Positions 1 through 10,027 of a DNA stretch of 64,000 nucleotides are shown piece after piece. Source of the stretch: Clonostachys chloroleuca (lineage: Eukaryota > Ascomycota > Sordariomycetes > Hypocreales > Bionectriaceae); the NCBI GenBank assembly GCA_037952775.1, contig JBANAY010000004.1, forward strand, positions 11,780,001 through 11,844,000. Direction: 5' to 3'. The notes below the pieces were generated by a model. It was not told where the DNA came from. It saw only the letters and a list, made by a program, of their open reading frames with translations, and searched no databases. The translations under genes were made by a program, and so were the position numbers. Numbering within the stretch: position 1 is the first letter of the stretch; every line of letters begins with the position of its first letter.

Positions 1-109
1 ACGAGAATGGGGACTTCCAACGAGACCGGCATACAGCGGTACCTTCCTTCCTGGTTGCGATTCGGCAAAAAAAACCGAGAGACTGGCCGATGCCAAGCCC
101 AGAAATCCG

Positions 110-598
110 ATGCTGGGGAAGAAAATCTATCCAAACGGCCTTCCACCCTTCCTTCCTCACTACGAGGACCTTCACGACACACCTTTCAAGCCAATCAGTA
201 GGCAAGAGGAACGAAGGGTCCTAGAGACTGTTGATGCCATCATGTCGCAAGTCCGTAAGGAACTCGACAAATTCGACCCAGGCGCAATCGATCTGCTCGC
301 CGTTGAACACAACATCCGCAGCTACTGCATTCTGAGAGCAGCTTATACCTGCCGAGCAGTAACATACGGTGACGACATGAAAGAACTTGAACAAATGAGA
401 AAAAAGTTGAAAGAGCATTCTAGGGTGGCACTGGGTGTAACTCATGGAGCCAAGAACAAATTGGAAATCCGCCAGATCATTGAAAAAGACGAGCTGGAGG
501 CACTTTACTATCGGAAAACCTTGAAGCCATGCGATATCAAGTTGGGAACATACTTTGAAGAAGACCCCTCTCAATACCGGTTTATCGGCCTTACGTAG
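110..598 (+). CDS. Unrecognised protein, 162 aa
   Basis: I do not recognise this protein. It is a single open frame from an ATG at 110 to TAG at 596-598. It is polar and mostly helical in appearance, with a charged stretch in the middle (roughly residues 95-115, rich in Lys/Glu/Arg) that could form a coiled coil. No signal peptide, membrane segment or catalytic motif is visible. The codon pattern and absence of low complexity make it more credible than the antisense frame over the same bases. A 5' exon could lie outside the window, because it starts only 110 bases from the edge. Function unknown. Confidence 0.45.
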   Translation: MLGKKIYPNGLPPFLPHYEDLHDTPFKPISRQEERRVLETVDAIMSQVRKELDKFDPGAIDLLAVEHNIRSYCILRAAYTCRAVTYGDDMKELEQMRKKLKEHSRVALGVTHGAKNKLEIRQIIEKDELEALYYRKTLKPCDIKLGTYFEEDPSQYRFIGLT

Positions 599-913
599 CA
601 GGTAGTGATCTCTTTTGGAGTACCTACCTTAGGTACTTGCTTGCCAACTTGTATGTCGAGCTTATTGGCGAGGAAGGAGCTTGTGAGGGAAGCCCCCACA
701 TCACCTACTGTCTGTTAGATGTTCAGGAAGGAACTCATTCTTCGAGGAAGGTCCCCCTAAGCAAACCAGTCTTTAATACAACATCCATTTTTCCCTAGCT
801 GCAAGTTTCTTTTTCTCTTCCCTGTTTGTCCGTAGGAGAAGAGGCCACACACACACACACACACACACTGACAGAAAAGCAGCAACAATCACAGCAGCAG
901 CAGCAACAGCAAA
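599..913. other. Intergenic stretch with microsatellite
   Basis: No gene is supported here. A CA dinucleotide run sits at 846-868, followed by a CAG/CAA-rich run up to the next ORF. Confidence 0.5.
846..868. repeat. (CA)n microsatellite
   Basis: About eleven and a half perfect CA units read directly from the sequence. They are followed at 890-912 by interrupted CAG/CAA triplets, the start of a 300-bp low-complexity block. Confidence 0.95.
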
Positions 914-1135
914 ATGGCTCCCATTGTGAGCGTCGTGACAACGACGATGACGATGATGACGACAACAACGGCCACGGCCACGGCCACGACCACGGTCACG
1001 GTGGCCGCCGTCGTTGGGGGCGGTGGTGCCGGCGGCATCACCGCCGGAGACATCGGCACCTGGTTCGGTGCCGTGGGGATCTGGATGGGGCTTGACGGTC
1101 TGGAAGCGTTGGTAGAACCAACGCAAGCCGCAGCC

Positions 1136-1169
<34 letters not shown>

Positions 1170-1285
1170 GAGCAGCACCAGCAGGAGGGGAGGGCCGGGG
1201 TCAGGGAGGAGCAGGAGGGGGGGAGAAAGGGGGGAGGAGGAGGAGAGGCCGGCCCCGGCTGGCAAACCGGTGGGCATCAAATTGA
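914..1285 (+). CDS. Low-complexity Thr/Ala/Gly-rich ORF, doubtful gene
   Basis: An ATG at 914 opens a 123-residue frame made almost entirely of simple sequence: a Thr/Met/Ala block, a Gly-rich block, an Ala/Thr block from CAG/CAA-type triplets, then a Gly/Arg block. No domain or catalytic motif is recognisable. GC content rises sharply compared with the flanks. The opposite strand is also open across much of the region, as expected for repeats lacking stop-forming triplets. It could be a small basic low-complexity protein, but the open frame may simply be a by-product of the triplet repeats. Transcript evidence would be needed. Confidence 0.2.
1123..1185. repeat. CAG/CAA-type trinucleotide tract
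   Basis: An imperfect run of GCA/CAG/CAA triplets, mainly AACAGC hexamers, flanked by a purine-rich GGAG/GGGA block at 1186-1250. It gives poly-Ala/Thr in one frame and Gln-rich peptide in another. Confidence 0.8.
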
Positions 1286-1968
1286 TGCCTATCGGCGAGT
1301 CGGCCGAGGCTTGAGCCAGGACCACCGCCGCCGAGGTTCACGGGGAGCGCCCGGTGAGACGGGTTTCTTAATTTTTTTTTTTTTTTAATTTAGTAATTTT
1401 ATGACATGCCTTGTTTGTTGATGAAATTGATGAAATTGATTTCCTTTCCTCTTATTATGGTCTCATAACACTATTGAGGGCTGTTAGGGTTGAAACCGTA
1501 GGAACGCGCGTACATATGTAGAGCACGGAGACGAAAGTCGCAAGCATGCTGACAGACTTGAAAGCGCAGCAATTCCGACAGAGCATAACAAGTAATGGAG
1601 AAAAAGGATTGAACTAGCACACTGTATGGGAGAGTAATAGAAGATGCTATATCTTGGTATCTTAAAACAATTAATAGAACATAAAAGTGCTCATGGGATA
1701 AACCAAGGTGCTCTGACCGACTGCCTGGAGTATTTACCAAAAGACTCTTATGGTTCCTAGAAAATTGGTACTATGAGACATTCATCGTAAGTTCTATGCC
1801 ATCAATTATTGCGGGCCATTTGAAACATCTTGTCGCGTAATCGCAGGATTCAACCCTGTTGGCGTAGGAGTATTGTTCTTCGTCTTTGCGTTGTATCCCG
1901 TCTCAATATCGAATACAATACAATGTTCCGAACATAGGCATGCTTAGCCTGTGTATGCATTGGGTGAT
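1286..1968. other. Intergenic, no gene seen
   Basis: AT-richer DNA with a T run near 1373-1386 and a short direct repeat of GATGAAATT near 1420-1440. The one long minus-strand frame (1471-1740) has no family features. This is the 3' side of the acyltransferase gene. Confidence 0.5.
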
Positions 1969-3302
1969 TTAGCTTGCGTTGAGATACCGCGCTACCCAAG
2001 GTCCAATAAGCCGGAAGGGCAGTAAGCTGGCAGCATCATTGCCCGACCTGGCGTTGGCATAACTCCAAGTTGGAGTTGACCAAACAAAGAAGATCAGAAC
2101 CCAGAATAAGCCCAAGACGCGACGGATCGACAGGGATAAGACTGCAGAGACTACCGGCGCAATGGTATCCTCAGCCATGATGACAAGAGCATGTAGCATA
2201 AGGAAGATTATGGCGTCGTTCTCACTGTTTGGGACACCCATGAGCTGGTTCGCACGGTAGTGGATTGCGCCAGATATAAAGAAGGCAATAGCAAGTCTCG
2301 TATACCGGGATATCAGCGAGTGACGGGACAAGAATGGGAGACAATTGTCGACAATTAGGTCAGCGTGGCCGGTCAGGAGGCTCCTGAACATCTGGTGCCA
2401 GGTAACACTGTGAGGCAAGCAAGGTTAATATTTTAGCACAGAAATCTGCAGAGGATGTAGTAACATTACCCCCAGAAGCGACGCACGGTAAACGCGTCAA
2501 GGAATGACCCAAACACCGGTAGAGAATCTTCAGGCGAGCTGATATTTAAGAGCACAGCGAAGATTGCACCTAAATTGTTCATGCAAAGGACAAGAACGCC
2601 GACCGAAATCCAAAATCCAATGGTCATAGAAACACGAAATATAACATCCCCGGCGTGTAGTTCATGCAGCAAGAAGAGAGTCGCTTTGCTGATTTGTACG
2701 AGCGAGGGGTCAGGGGGCGGCATCGAGACGAGGAACTCGACAACGAGATAGGCTCCTAGTGTAGTAGCGACGCGGCGGAAGACAAAGTCGGCGCGGGACT
2801 GATGGCTCGTCGATGTAGCGGTCTTGACCTGCCACCGCGTGCCGATACGACGCATGTTCCACAGGATACCAGCGGCATGTGTTGAAGCTTGGCTAGGTGG
2901 CAGCTTCGAGGAGTCAACCCGAAGCGCCAACATCAGGTCTGATGCACTGAGGAGTTGAATCCAAACCAGCGAGCCAGCAGTGCCGGCCCAAAGTGGCCGG
3001 TCCCTGGATAGGCATATCTGCACAACCAAATATTCTAGAAAATAGGTGACAGCACCTAAGACTGCAAGTCCCAGAACTCGTTTGGTAGTAGCCTGCGCTG
3101 TGGTTCCAAGGAGAAGGAGAACAAAAATCCCTAGAAAGGTTGCCTCGCCGATGAATAGCGGCACCAGCCAGGACAATGACCTAGACAACATCTTGAGGGT
3201 CACTTTGGCTCGTGGTGTGAAACACGGGATGAATGGAGGAAGCGCAGTGGGCGAGTGGTGGGGGATGTCACCGTAAATTAAAGGTTGAGAATCTAGAATC
3301 AA
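1969..3302 (-). CDS. MBOAT / wax-synthase-like O-acyltransferase
   Basis: A multi-pass membrane acyltransferase of the wax-synthase-like group. These enzymes acetylate or acylate alcohols, often as tailoring enzymes for fungal terpenoids and meroterpenoids. Two exons join as 3302-2470 and 2407-1969 (423 aa), with a 62-bp intron (donor GTAATG, acceptor CACAG). The join rebuilds the family hallmark RRFWGVTWHQ at about residues 274-283, which is the strongest evidence for the model. The probable catalytic His is in SGAIHY (about residue 327) inside a hydrophobic segment. Several hydrophobic segments run from residue 40 to the C-terminus. It lies head-to-tail downstream of the Zn2Cys6 regulator and BVMO on the same strand. 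Substrate unknown; family confident. Confidence 0.85.
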
Positions 3303-3531
3303 GGAGAAGAGCAGCTAAGAACCCATTCGCCCTGGAATCTTATATCAGCACTATTTCCACAACTAGGCACGGGGCGAATTTTAGAAAACGGATTCGTTTT
3401 AAGTCAATACCCATGTTAATGGCCCACCCGCCTCGAATTTTTATACTAAGATCGGTAAGAATATTATAAAAATCCTTATCTTCATATTAATCTCAACTTC
3501 TTATATTATTTCTCAGCAGACATTCTCTGGC

Positions 3532-5631
3532 TCAGTTATCTCCGGCTTCTACAGTGAGCTCACAAGCTCCATCTAGCCAGAGGGTACTAGGCGATACGAA
3601 GTCCGCGACTTGGTTGTCCGAGTTTATGAAGTCATCAGACATGCTAAATATCCAGGCCTGTTCGTCACTCGTATTTTCTGTCCCGGTCCCATTATCGACA
3701 GGAGCACATGTTGTTTCTGAAAACAAGCTTGTTGCCTGTGTTGATATTTGAGGGCTCCATTGAGACTCGGGGGACAGGATGTGTGACGCACCAGCCCCGG
3801 ACGTCCTATGACTAGGACAGGTTTGGTGCTCTAGCAAGCCGATGTTGTCAATGCTCCCGAAGATCATATGCAACATTTTACCCTTGCTCTCCATTTGCTC
3901 TTTTTGTCGAATCTTCGAGTTCTCACAGCAGACTTCTTGTAACTTCTCCGTGATGAACAGGTATCTTTTCGCCACGGCATCGTGCTTGCTAAACTTGAAC
4001 AGCACGTCGTGGCAAGCTTCCATATGGGAGATGGTGGGCTCGGTGTCATCTAGGTCAGAAAATAAGGCCAATCCAAGCACCAAGGCTGCTACGAAGGCCG
4101 AGTTGACAACGTAGGGAAGTCTTTTGGGAGTGAGAGGTGAAGATGCCATGGGTTGCAGCAGCTTAGCCGTTCGAATTGCTGAGTCAATACAAGCTTGGAC
4201 CAGTATGGCATGGGAGGCTGAAAACTGCCGAGAAGTACTAGTCGCGTCGGTGAAATCTGTTTGCTCCGTCCGTTTTTGCTTCAATCGAAGAGTGACATAC
4301 TCCACTAAGAATGGCCGAGAGAGCAACATTATTGTCCAGTAGTATGCCTCTTTCAGATGAAGAAGTCCGATGTTTAGGGTCGAATCCCCCTGCTGATATA
4401 CACGCATGTCCGGTAGTATCCCATCCGTCTCGAGGCCGCTCGTAAACCGTGATGACCATCCTCGATGAAGCTCGCTTATGTTCTCTAGACGATCAGTGGT
4501 AACATTGCGTTTAGCATAAATTTCTGTCAAGATATTCTCAAATATCCAGCAGAGATCGTTGGAAGCGGAATAATGTGGACCAGACCGTGTATTGCGAGTC
4601 TCATTTGTCGCTAGTGGACGGCCCAGGGACGCACTCATGAAATTGTCCAGAATTCTGAGCCCCCTCCAGAGCCGCTCGCGGGCCATGTACTCAGTGGGAT
4701 CGTGGAGCGCGGAGACATCCTGTCTATGCAATCCCAGCGCGTAAGCTCCGCGTACCGAGATGCCGAGATACATGAAGGCCGCATTTCTGCGCGAGCTGGC
4801 CAAGAGGTACATGGCTATGAGGGCGTAACACTGGACCATAGCGATGCTTGGGCCGTCAACGAGTCTCATCAACACGATATAGCGCCCGTAGTGGAAATGT
4901 GCCTCGGCAATGCCGTCGAAGTCCTCGGGGCATGATTGAGCACCAAGGGCTATGATCAAATGATGCAACGCCGCCGTGGAATGACAATAATCTGAGGGGT
5001 TCTCAAGCCAATTGAATATATTCTCCTGTAACTTGTGATCATCGAAAAGTGCCAAGACACATTCCGTTGTCCGCTTGAACCAGAGAAGAAAGTATTCGAC
5101 TTCGTCTTTGGCTGGCTTTGGTGGACGCTTTGGAAAGTCGAGTGCAGGATCATCGTGTGAGGTTCCCCAGGCGGGCTCCTCTACCATAGAATAGCGTAGA
5201 GAGTCGTTGACAAGGCCGCAGGGGCCGAAGTTATCAGAGACAATCCCACGAATGGTTTGCAGAAAGCAAATATTTGAGGCGTCACCCATGAACATCCCAG
5301 TACCCCGATGATCTAAGATCAGCCTTGAAATATGAGGGATGTATAGCAGGCGATTGCTCGGGCTGCAGGGGAGTCTTGAAGGTGGATCCTTGAGTCTCGT
5401 GTCTGTTGTCTGATGTGATGACTCGCTATTTGGGCCATCTAGAGTTGGACCGGATGAGTAACGGGAAGACTGAGGGCTCAGACCGGGGATTCTACAGAGA
5501 GAATGGGCGCCTCTTTCAACACAGCGCTGGCATGGTTGGCAACCATCACATCGCTCTTTTCGTTTCTTGCAGCTGGTGCAGGCACGGACGCAGCGGCGTC
5601 GTTGGTCAGGGTGAACTCTCCTTGTTGGCAT
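3532..5631 (-). CDS. Zn2Cys6 transcription factor with fungal_trans domain
   Basis: A nuclear regulator, 699 aa in one uninterrupted exon. The N-terminal zinc cluster is C18-x2-C21-x6-C28-x5-C34-x2-C37-x8-C46, preceded by basic residues. The middle region (about 170-450) matches the fungal-specific transcription factor domain, with the characteristic helical segment ending in SVRGAYALGLHRQDV. The C-terminus is acidic and Ser/Thr-rich, as for an activation domain. It lies between the acyltransferase and the BVMO on the same strand, so it is the natural candidate for a local regulator of that block. No target is shown by sequence. An intronless gene of this length is unusual here, but no frame break is visible. 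Confidence 0.9.
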   Translation of the reverse strand: MPTRRVHPDQRRRCVRACTSCKKRKERCDGCQPCQRCVERGAHSLCRIPGLSPQSSRYSSGPTLDGPNSESSHQTTDTRLKDPPSRLPCSPSNRLLYIPHISRLILDHRGTGMFMGDASNICFLQTIRGIVSDNFGPCGLVNDSLRYSMVEEPAWGTSHDDPALDFPKRPPKPAKDEVEYFLLWFKRTTECVLALFDDHKLQENIFNWLENPSDYCHSTAALHHLIIALGAQSCPEDFDGIAEAHFHYGRYIVLMRLVDGPSIAMVQCYALIAMYLLASSRRNAAFMYLGISVRGAYALGLHRQDVSALHDPTEYMARERLWRGLRILDNFMSASLGRPLATNETRNTRSGPHYSASNDLCWIFENILTEIYAKRNVTTDRLENISELHRGWSSRFTSGLETDGILPDMRVYQQGDSTLNIGLLHLKEAYYWTIMLLSRPFLVEYVTLRLKQKRTEQTDFTDATSTSRQFSASHAILVQACIDSAIRTAKLLQPMASSPLTPKRLPYVVNSAFVAALVLGLALFSDLDDTEPTISHMEACHDVLFKFSKHDAVAKRYLFITEKLQEVCCENSKIRQKEQMESKGKMLHMIFGSIDNIGLLEHQTCPSHRTSGAGASHILSPESQWSPQISTQATSLFSETTCAPVDNGTGTENTSDEQAWIFSMSDDFINSDNQVADFVSPSTLWLDGACELTVEAGDN

Positions 5632-6261
5632 ATTCGAGTCGTTGTCGGATCGGCTGGAGGGCCGTCAAATTAGGAGCTAGGAATGAAGAAAACAACGCTC
5701 AGTGTTGGTTGCATCTCACAGTTACCACGATCCAGGGGTGAACGGGTTTGCGTGGGGGAATGCGGGGGAGGCCAACAAAGTGCGAAATGCGGGGGTTTAA
5801 ATATTCCTCCCCTTCTCCGTGATTCTGACGGCGCTAATAGTGCGCAGCTAATATACAGACTAACTTGGACTCGGTGAGGCTTGACTAGTTCCTGGCACTA
5901 AGTCACCTGTTCGATGGCCATCTACCAGTTCATGTACTGTCACAAGCGATAGCTGCGAAGTTGGCTAGACTGTCTGCTGTCAAGGCGAGTAGTGCTGCGG
6001 CCTTGAATAGCCTGTCTCCTCATGTGACGAGCCGCTACAACTATTTTCAGGCATTTACATCTACACCGTTTGGTTGTTCTCAGAGAAAATAATATCGCTT
6101 ACCTTGGGACTGCTTTGTAGTCATTGACTTATAACGAAACGGAAATCAAAGGAGCGGATGCTTAATTGGCTTTAGATGCGTTAGCCGTCCGAGTAGAAGA
6201 GTACGAAACCTTCATCCTTGTTACTACTAGAAAACGACTACCCAACAGCAACATAGTCTCA
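5632..6261. promoter_or_regulatory. Upstream region of the Zn2Cys6 gene, 3' side of BVMO
   Basis: 630 bp between the start of the regulator gene and the 3' end of the BVMO gene, both on the minus strand. It must hold the regulator's promoter. No specific site is assigned. Confidence 0.5.
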
Positions 6262-7935
6262 CTAAGTAAATGTAAATCCCGTGTACTGTCCATCAGAGCA
6301 TTCCTTTAGTGATTGGTAGTAGTTCGGGACTCCCCCGAGGTATATTAAGCACTCACGCGGCTTTCCCGGGATGTTATCACCCATATACCACTGCAGATGT
6401 TATCAGATTCAAATCTCAGTTTCGAAGGGGGAAATGGACGCATGGCAGCTACTTACAGATTTTGTGGATGGGAGTAGAGACATATTAGCAAATTTGCGAA
6501 CGTCATCACCCCAGGCTGCCTCTGCAGTCTTTCCTGCCTCTACCTTTTGCAGTTTCCTCTCTTTCATATGGTCCATTACCTTGAGGACGAAGCTCCCTTG
6601 TGCTTCCGCACACGTGGGACCGTTGCATAAGGCTGTAGGCGCTTGGGGCCCGTAGGTAAAGAACAGATTAGGGAAGCCAGCCGTGGCCATACCGAGGTAT
6701 GTGCTGGCCCCTGACTTCCACTTTTCGGCGATTTTCTGTCCCCGCTGACCCTGGATATCGATGTTCATCAAACCACCTGTAATCGCGTCAAACCCTGTTG
6801 CGCAGACAACATAGTCAAATTCCCACTCTTTTTCTGTTGTCTTAATTCCTCGCTCTGTAACCTCGACAATTGGTGTAGAGTTGACGTCAACAAGTGAGAC
6901 GTTAGGTTGGTTGAATATCTCGTAAAATCCATTCTCCAGGGATATCCGCTTGCAGCCAAAGCTATAAGGTTGTGTCTCTGGTGCTAATATCTCTTGTAGG
7001 CGTGGGTCTTGAATTCGCGCTCTGACTTTCTTCTTCCAAAAGTCATAGGCCTCCTTATTTGCATCCTCCTGAAACAACATATCATTATATGTAGCAAGCC
7101 AGAATTGAAAGTCGCCCTGGCTCCACAACCCCTCATACACCATTTCCCTTTCTGCAGGTGTATCGTCGAAAGTGCCTCGCGGAAGGAAACTAAAGTCAAA
7201 GCCCCCAAAGCTCTCATAACGACCGTCAAATACCTTGGGGTATTTCTCCTTCGTCAGAGGCTTCGTATAGTCGACTTGTTTCATAGGAAGGGCCATATTT
7301 GGCGTTCTCTGGAATAAGACAAACTGGCTTGCTACTTGGCTGAGCTCCTGGGCCAGCTGAACACCCGTTGAGCCGGTTCCAATCACAGCGACCCGCTTCC
7401 CTGTCAAGTCGGGCTCCTCCTTGGGCCAGTATGAGGGATGGACCCATGCAGATGCAGGGAACTTGTCAATGCCTTTCCAGTCGGGGGTATATCGTTTAGC
7501 CGCAAACCCGGTGTTAAGAAGAAAATACTTCGCGCGGTACATATTCCCTCCCCCGCTTTCGATCGTCCAGGTTGCTGTCTCATCGTCCCAAGTAGCTTTT
7601 GAAATATAGACCTTGAACTCCGTGTCTTTGCGAAGATCCCATTTGTCGGCAACAAAAGTGAAGTAATCGCGTAGTTCCTTACTTCCCGGAAACCTCTGTG
7701 ACCAGTTCCACTCCTTCCAGAGGCCTGGGTCTGAAAACTGGTAGAGTGGGACGGCACTGTCGACACGGGCGCCCGGATAACGATTCCAATACCAAACACC
7801 GGCGTAGTCGCTAGCAATGTCAACTAGTTTGACCTTGTATCCAGCATCACGAAGGTGTTTCAATTGGTAGACCCCTCCAAAGCCGGCTCCCACGATGAGA
7901 GCGTCAAGCACGGTTTCTTTAGGAATAGGGGCCAT
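6262..7935 (-). CDS. Baeyer-Villiger monooxygenase (FAD/NADPH, flavin-binding)
   Basis: A class B flavoprotein that inserts oxygen next to a ketone to give an ester or lactone, using NADPH and O2. Exon 1 is 7935-6457 and exon 2 is 6390-6262 (535 aa, 66-bp intron, donor GTAAGT, acceptor CTGCAG). Exon 2 supplies the expected tail beginning WYMGDNIPGK after the exon 1 end SLLPSTKS; reading through exon 1 alone gives a wrong C-terminus. The FAD Rossmann motif GAGFGG is at 16-21 and the NADPH motif GTGSTG at 186-191. The fingerprint is FPASAWVHPSYWP (159-171), with one residue more between Phe and His than the usual FxGxxxHxxxWP and no Gly at the expected place. It is divergent from an esterase at 8640. 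Ketone substrate unknown. Confidence 0.9.
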
Positions 7936-8639
7936 AGTATGGATGTGATAGAATCAACTCTGGAGAGACTGATAAGTTCAATTTCAGGATAGGAAGCAAA
8001 TTATATGCAATACAAACTGCAGGTGATCAAGTGTTAATTTGTCACACCCCCAATTGTGCGGCATACCGTTCTTATAACATCCAGATCCATAGCACGCTCC
8101 GTGGAGGGTGCCATTGAAAATCGGCGCTTCCCTTTTCCTCCATGAAACACAACCAATGCGCCGCTGCTGGGATGTTCCTCACGCCACGAGGTCACCAGGA
8201 TCAACGCTTGATTCCCGGCACTACGACAATATGCCGATAGAAGTGGGATCCGACTCTCTCCCGGGTGTAAGGAGAACCCACTTGCGAGTCCGAGCTGAAA
8301 CAGCAAAGTGCAATGTTTAACAGGTCTTGTCTCATGATGACATCCGGAATCTCAGGAAACGTAATTTGTTGGCATCCTACTGGCCGGAATACCGTCGGAT
8401 GCCGGCGGATGAAGGGTACCACGTGTAGGTTTTCGGATGCAGTTGGGCTATTAACCATATTTAGTTTAGATCCCGGTGGAAAGACGGCATCGGCAGACTA
8501 AGATGATGGCGATGGAACAAGCAGATGAGGTCTAAATAACCTCCTTTTAAACCGTACTCATTTCAAATCATATTGATGATCTGAAAGCCAGCTCATAAAA
8601 CAGAAAAACACAAAAGACAAAACTGATCGTTTCCCAACA
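7936..8639. promoter_or_regulatory. Shared divergent promoter region, BVMO / esterase
   Basis: 704 bp between the divergent start codons of the BVMO and the esterase. It contains several CGG/CCG-bearing segments around 8380-8410, of the kind bound by Zn2Cys6 regulators, but no defined site can be assigned by eye. Confidence 0.5.
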
Positions 8640-9752
8640 ATGGCTGTCTACTTGGATTCTTGGCACAAAGTGAGTAGATACCTATAGAGTTGCCTGAAAC
8701 GAATAACCTGGAGAGACTAACAGCTGCTAGTTTGAGGAGAGTATGGGGGGCATTCGGCCTGTCTTGACAGGCACGGCTGAGGAGATGCGAACCCAATTCT
8801 CTGGGCTACTTTCTTTTCTCGCAACACAAAGAACTCGAACTTGGGACACTCTCACTGTAAAAGATGAAAATGTCAACGGTATCGTGATCCGAATCTATAT
8901 CCCATACTCTTTCGAGGGAGAGTATGCCCCTGTGGGGGTCTTCTTCCACTCAGGCGGCTTTGTCGTGGGTGATTTGGATTCCGAAGACGATTTTTGTCGC
9001 ACGGTCTCTGCCGACGCGAATATTGCAGTTATTAGTGTCGACTATCGACTGTCTCCCGAGCATAAAGCGCCTGCACAGCTTGGAGACGCCCTTGCCATCT
9101 TTGAGTGGGTGAGTTACACCCGAATGTTATATTCAAGGAGGTGAAACCGGATCCTAACCTAGTACGCACAATATAGATATACAAAAACGCGAAGAGAATC
9201 GGAGTATGTTCCTCACGCATGTTCACCATTGGTACCTCCGCCGGCGGAGCATTAGCACTGGCGGTTACTCGAAAGGTTGTACTTGGGCAGTCTACCGTTC
9301 CCGCAGACACAGTGAAAGGCATATTCGCCCTCTGCCCATTGGTTGTCCATCCTTTGAATGTCCCTACGGAGTACAAGACTCTATACACTTCATTCGAAGA
9401 GCACAAAGAAGGAGTGCCCATAATCGACAAAGCGTGCCTACTAGAGATGTACAATTGTGCCGGTCTCCAGCCAAATGACAAGAACTACTACCCGGTTTTA
9501 GATACCGAGAGCTTGAAAAGGTTTCCACCAACCCATATCGTTACCTGCGATAATGATCCCCTGCGGGATGATGGGAAGATATTGAGTAGTGCTCTCTCCG
9601 CTTCTGGAGTTGCTGTAGATACAAAACACTTTGATGGCTTGCCACACTGCTTCTGGATAATTCCATCTCTACCCGAATCAGAAGTTTTTTTACAAGACTT
9701 AATTCAGGGAGTGAAAGCGGCCGCCAAGGTGGCGTCTATTAGTATCAATTGA
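8640..9752 (+). CDS. HSL/arylacetamide-deacetylase-type esterase (alpha/beta hydrolase_3)
   Basis: A carboxylesterase of the hormone-sensitive-lipase family. Three exons join as 8640-8669, 8731-9108 and 9177-9752 (327 aa; introns of 61 and 68 bp, both with GTGAGT donors). The 10-codon first exon restores a start ATG upstream of the first long frame. The oxyanion motif is HSGG (83-86) instead of HGGG. The nucleophile elbow is GTSAGG with Ser157, where the family usually has GDSAGG. The acid is Asp263 in DPLRDDG and the base His293 in GLPHCF, so the triad is complete. It is divergent from the BVMO, a pairing expected when a BVMO-made ester is hydrolysed (inference). No signal peptide, so probably cytosolic. 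Confidence 0.88.
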
Positions 9753-10027
9753 TCCAGATCTATTTTCGTTGCGCATTATTTAAAGTTGTTTCATACCCTT
9801 GACGGTCATGTACACACATCCTAGAACTTATCAACCGTCCAGAGGCTGGAATTTAACCCATTATTTTACAGGGCAATATGATTACCTCTTAGTTATACTA
9901 AGTGATTTTTGCTTCCTTTGTATTAGCTTTGCTTAGTATCATAACTTAACACTCAACCAACATCCAAGCGTTATGGGAAACCGGAAATGATCCAACAGAT
10001 ACATTGAGTTCGTGGATAAGTACAGAA

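Noticed and set aside
1038..1325. Leu/Arg-rich minus-strand frame opposite the low-complexity ORF
   Set aside because: Antisense of the triplet repeats; no start context or motif.
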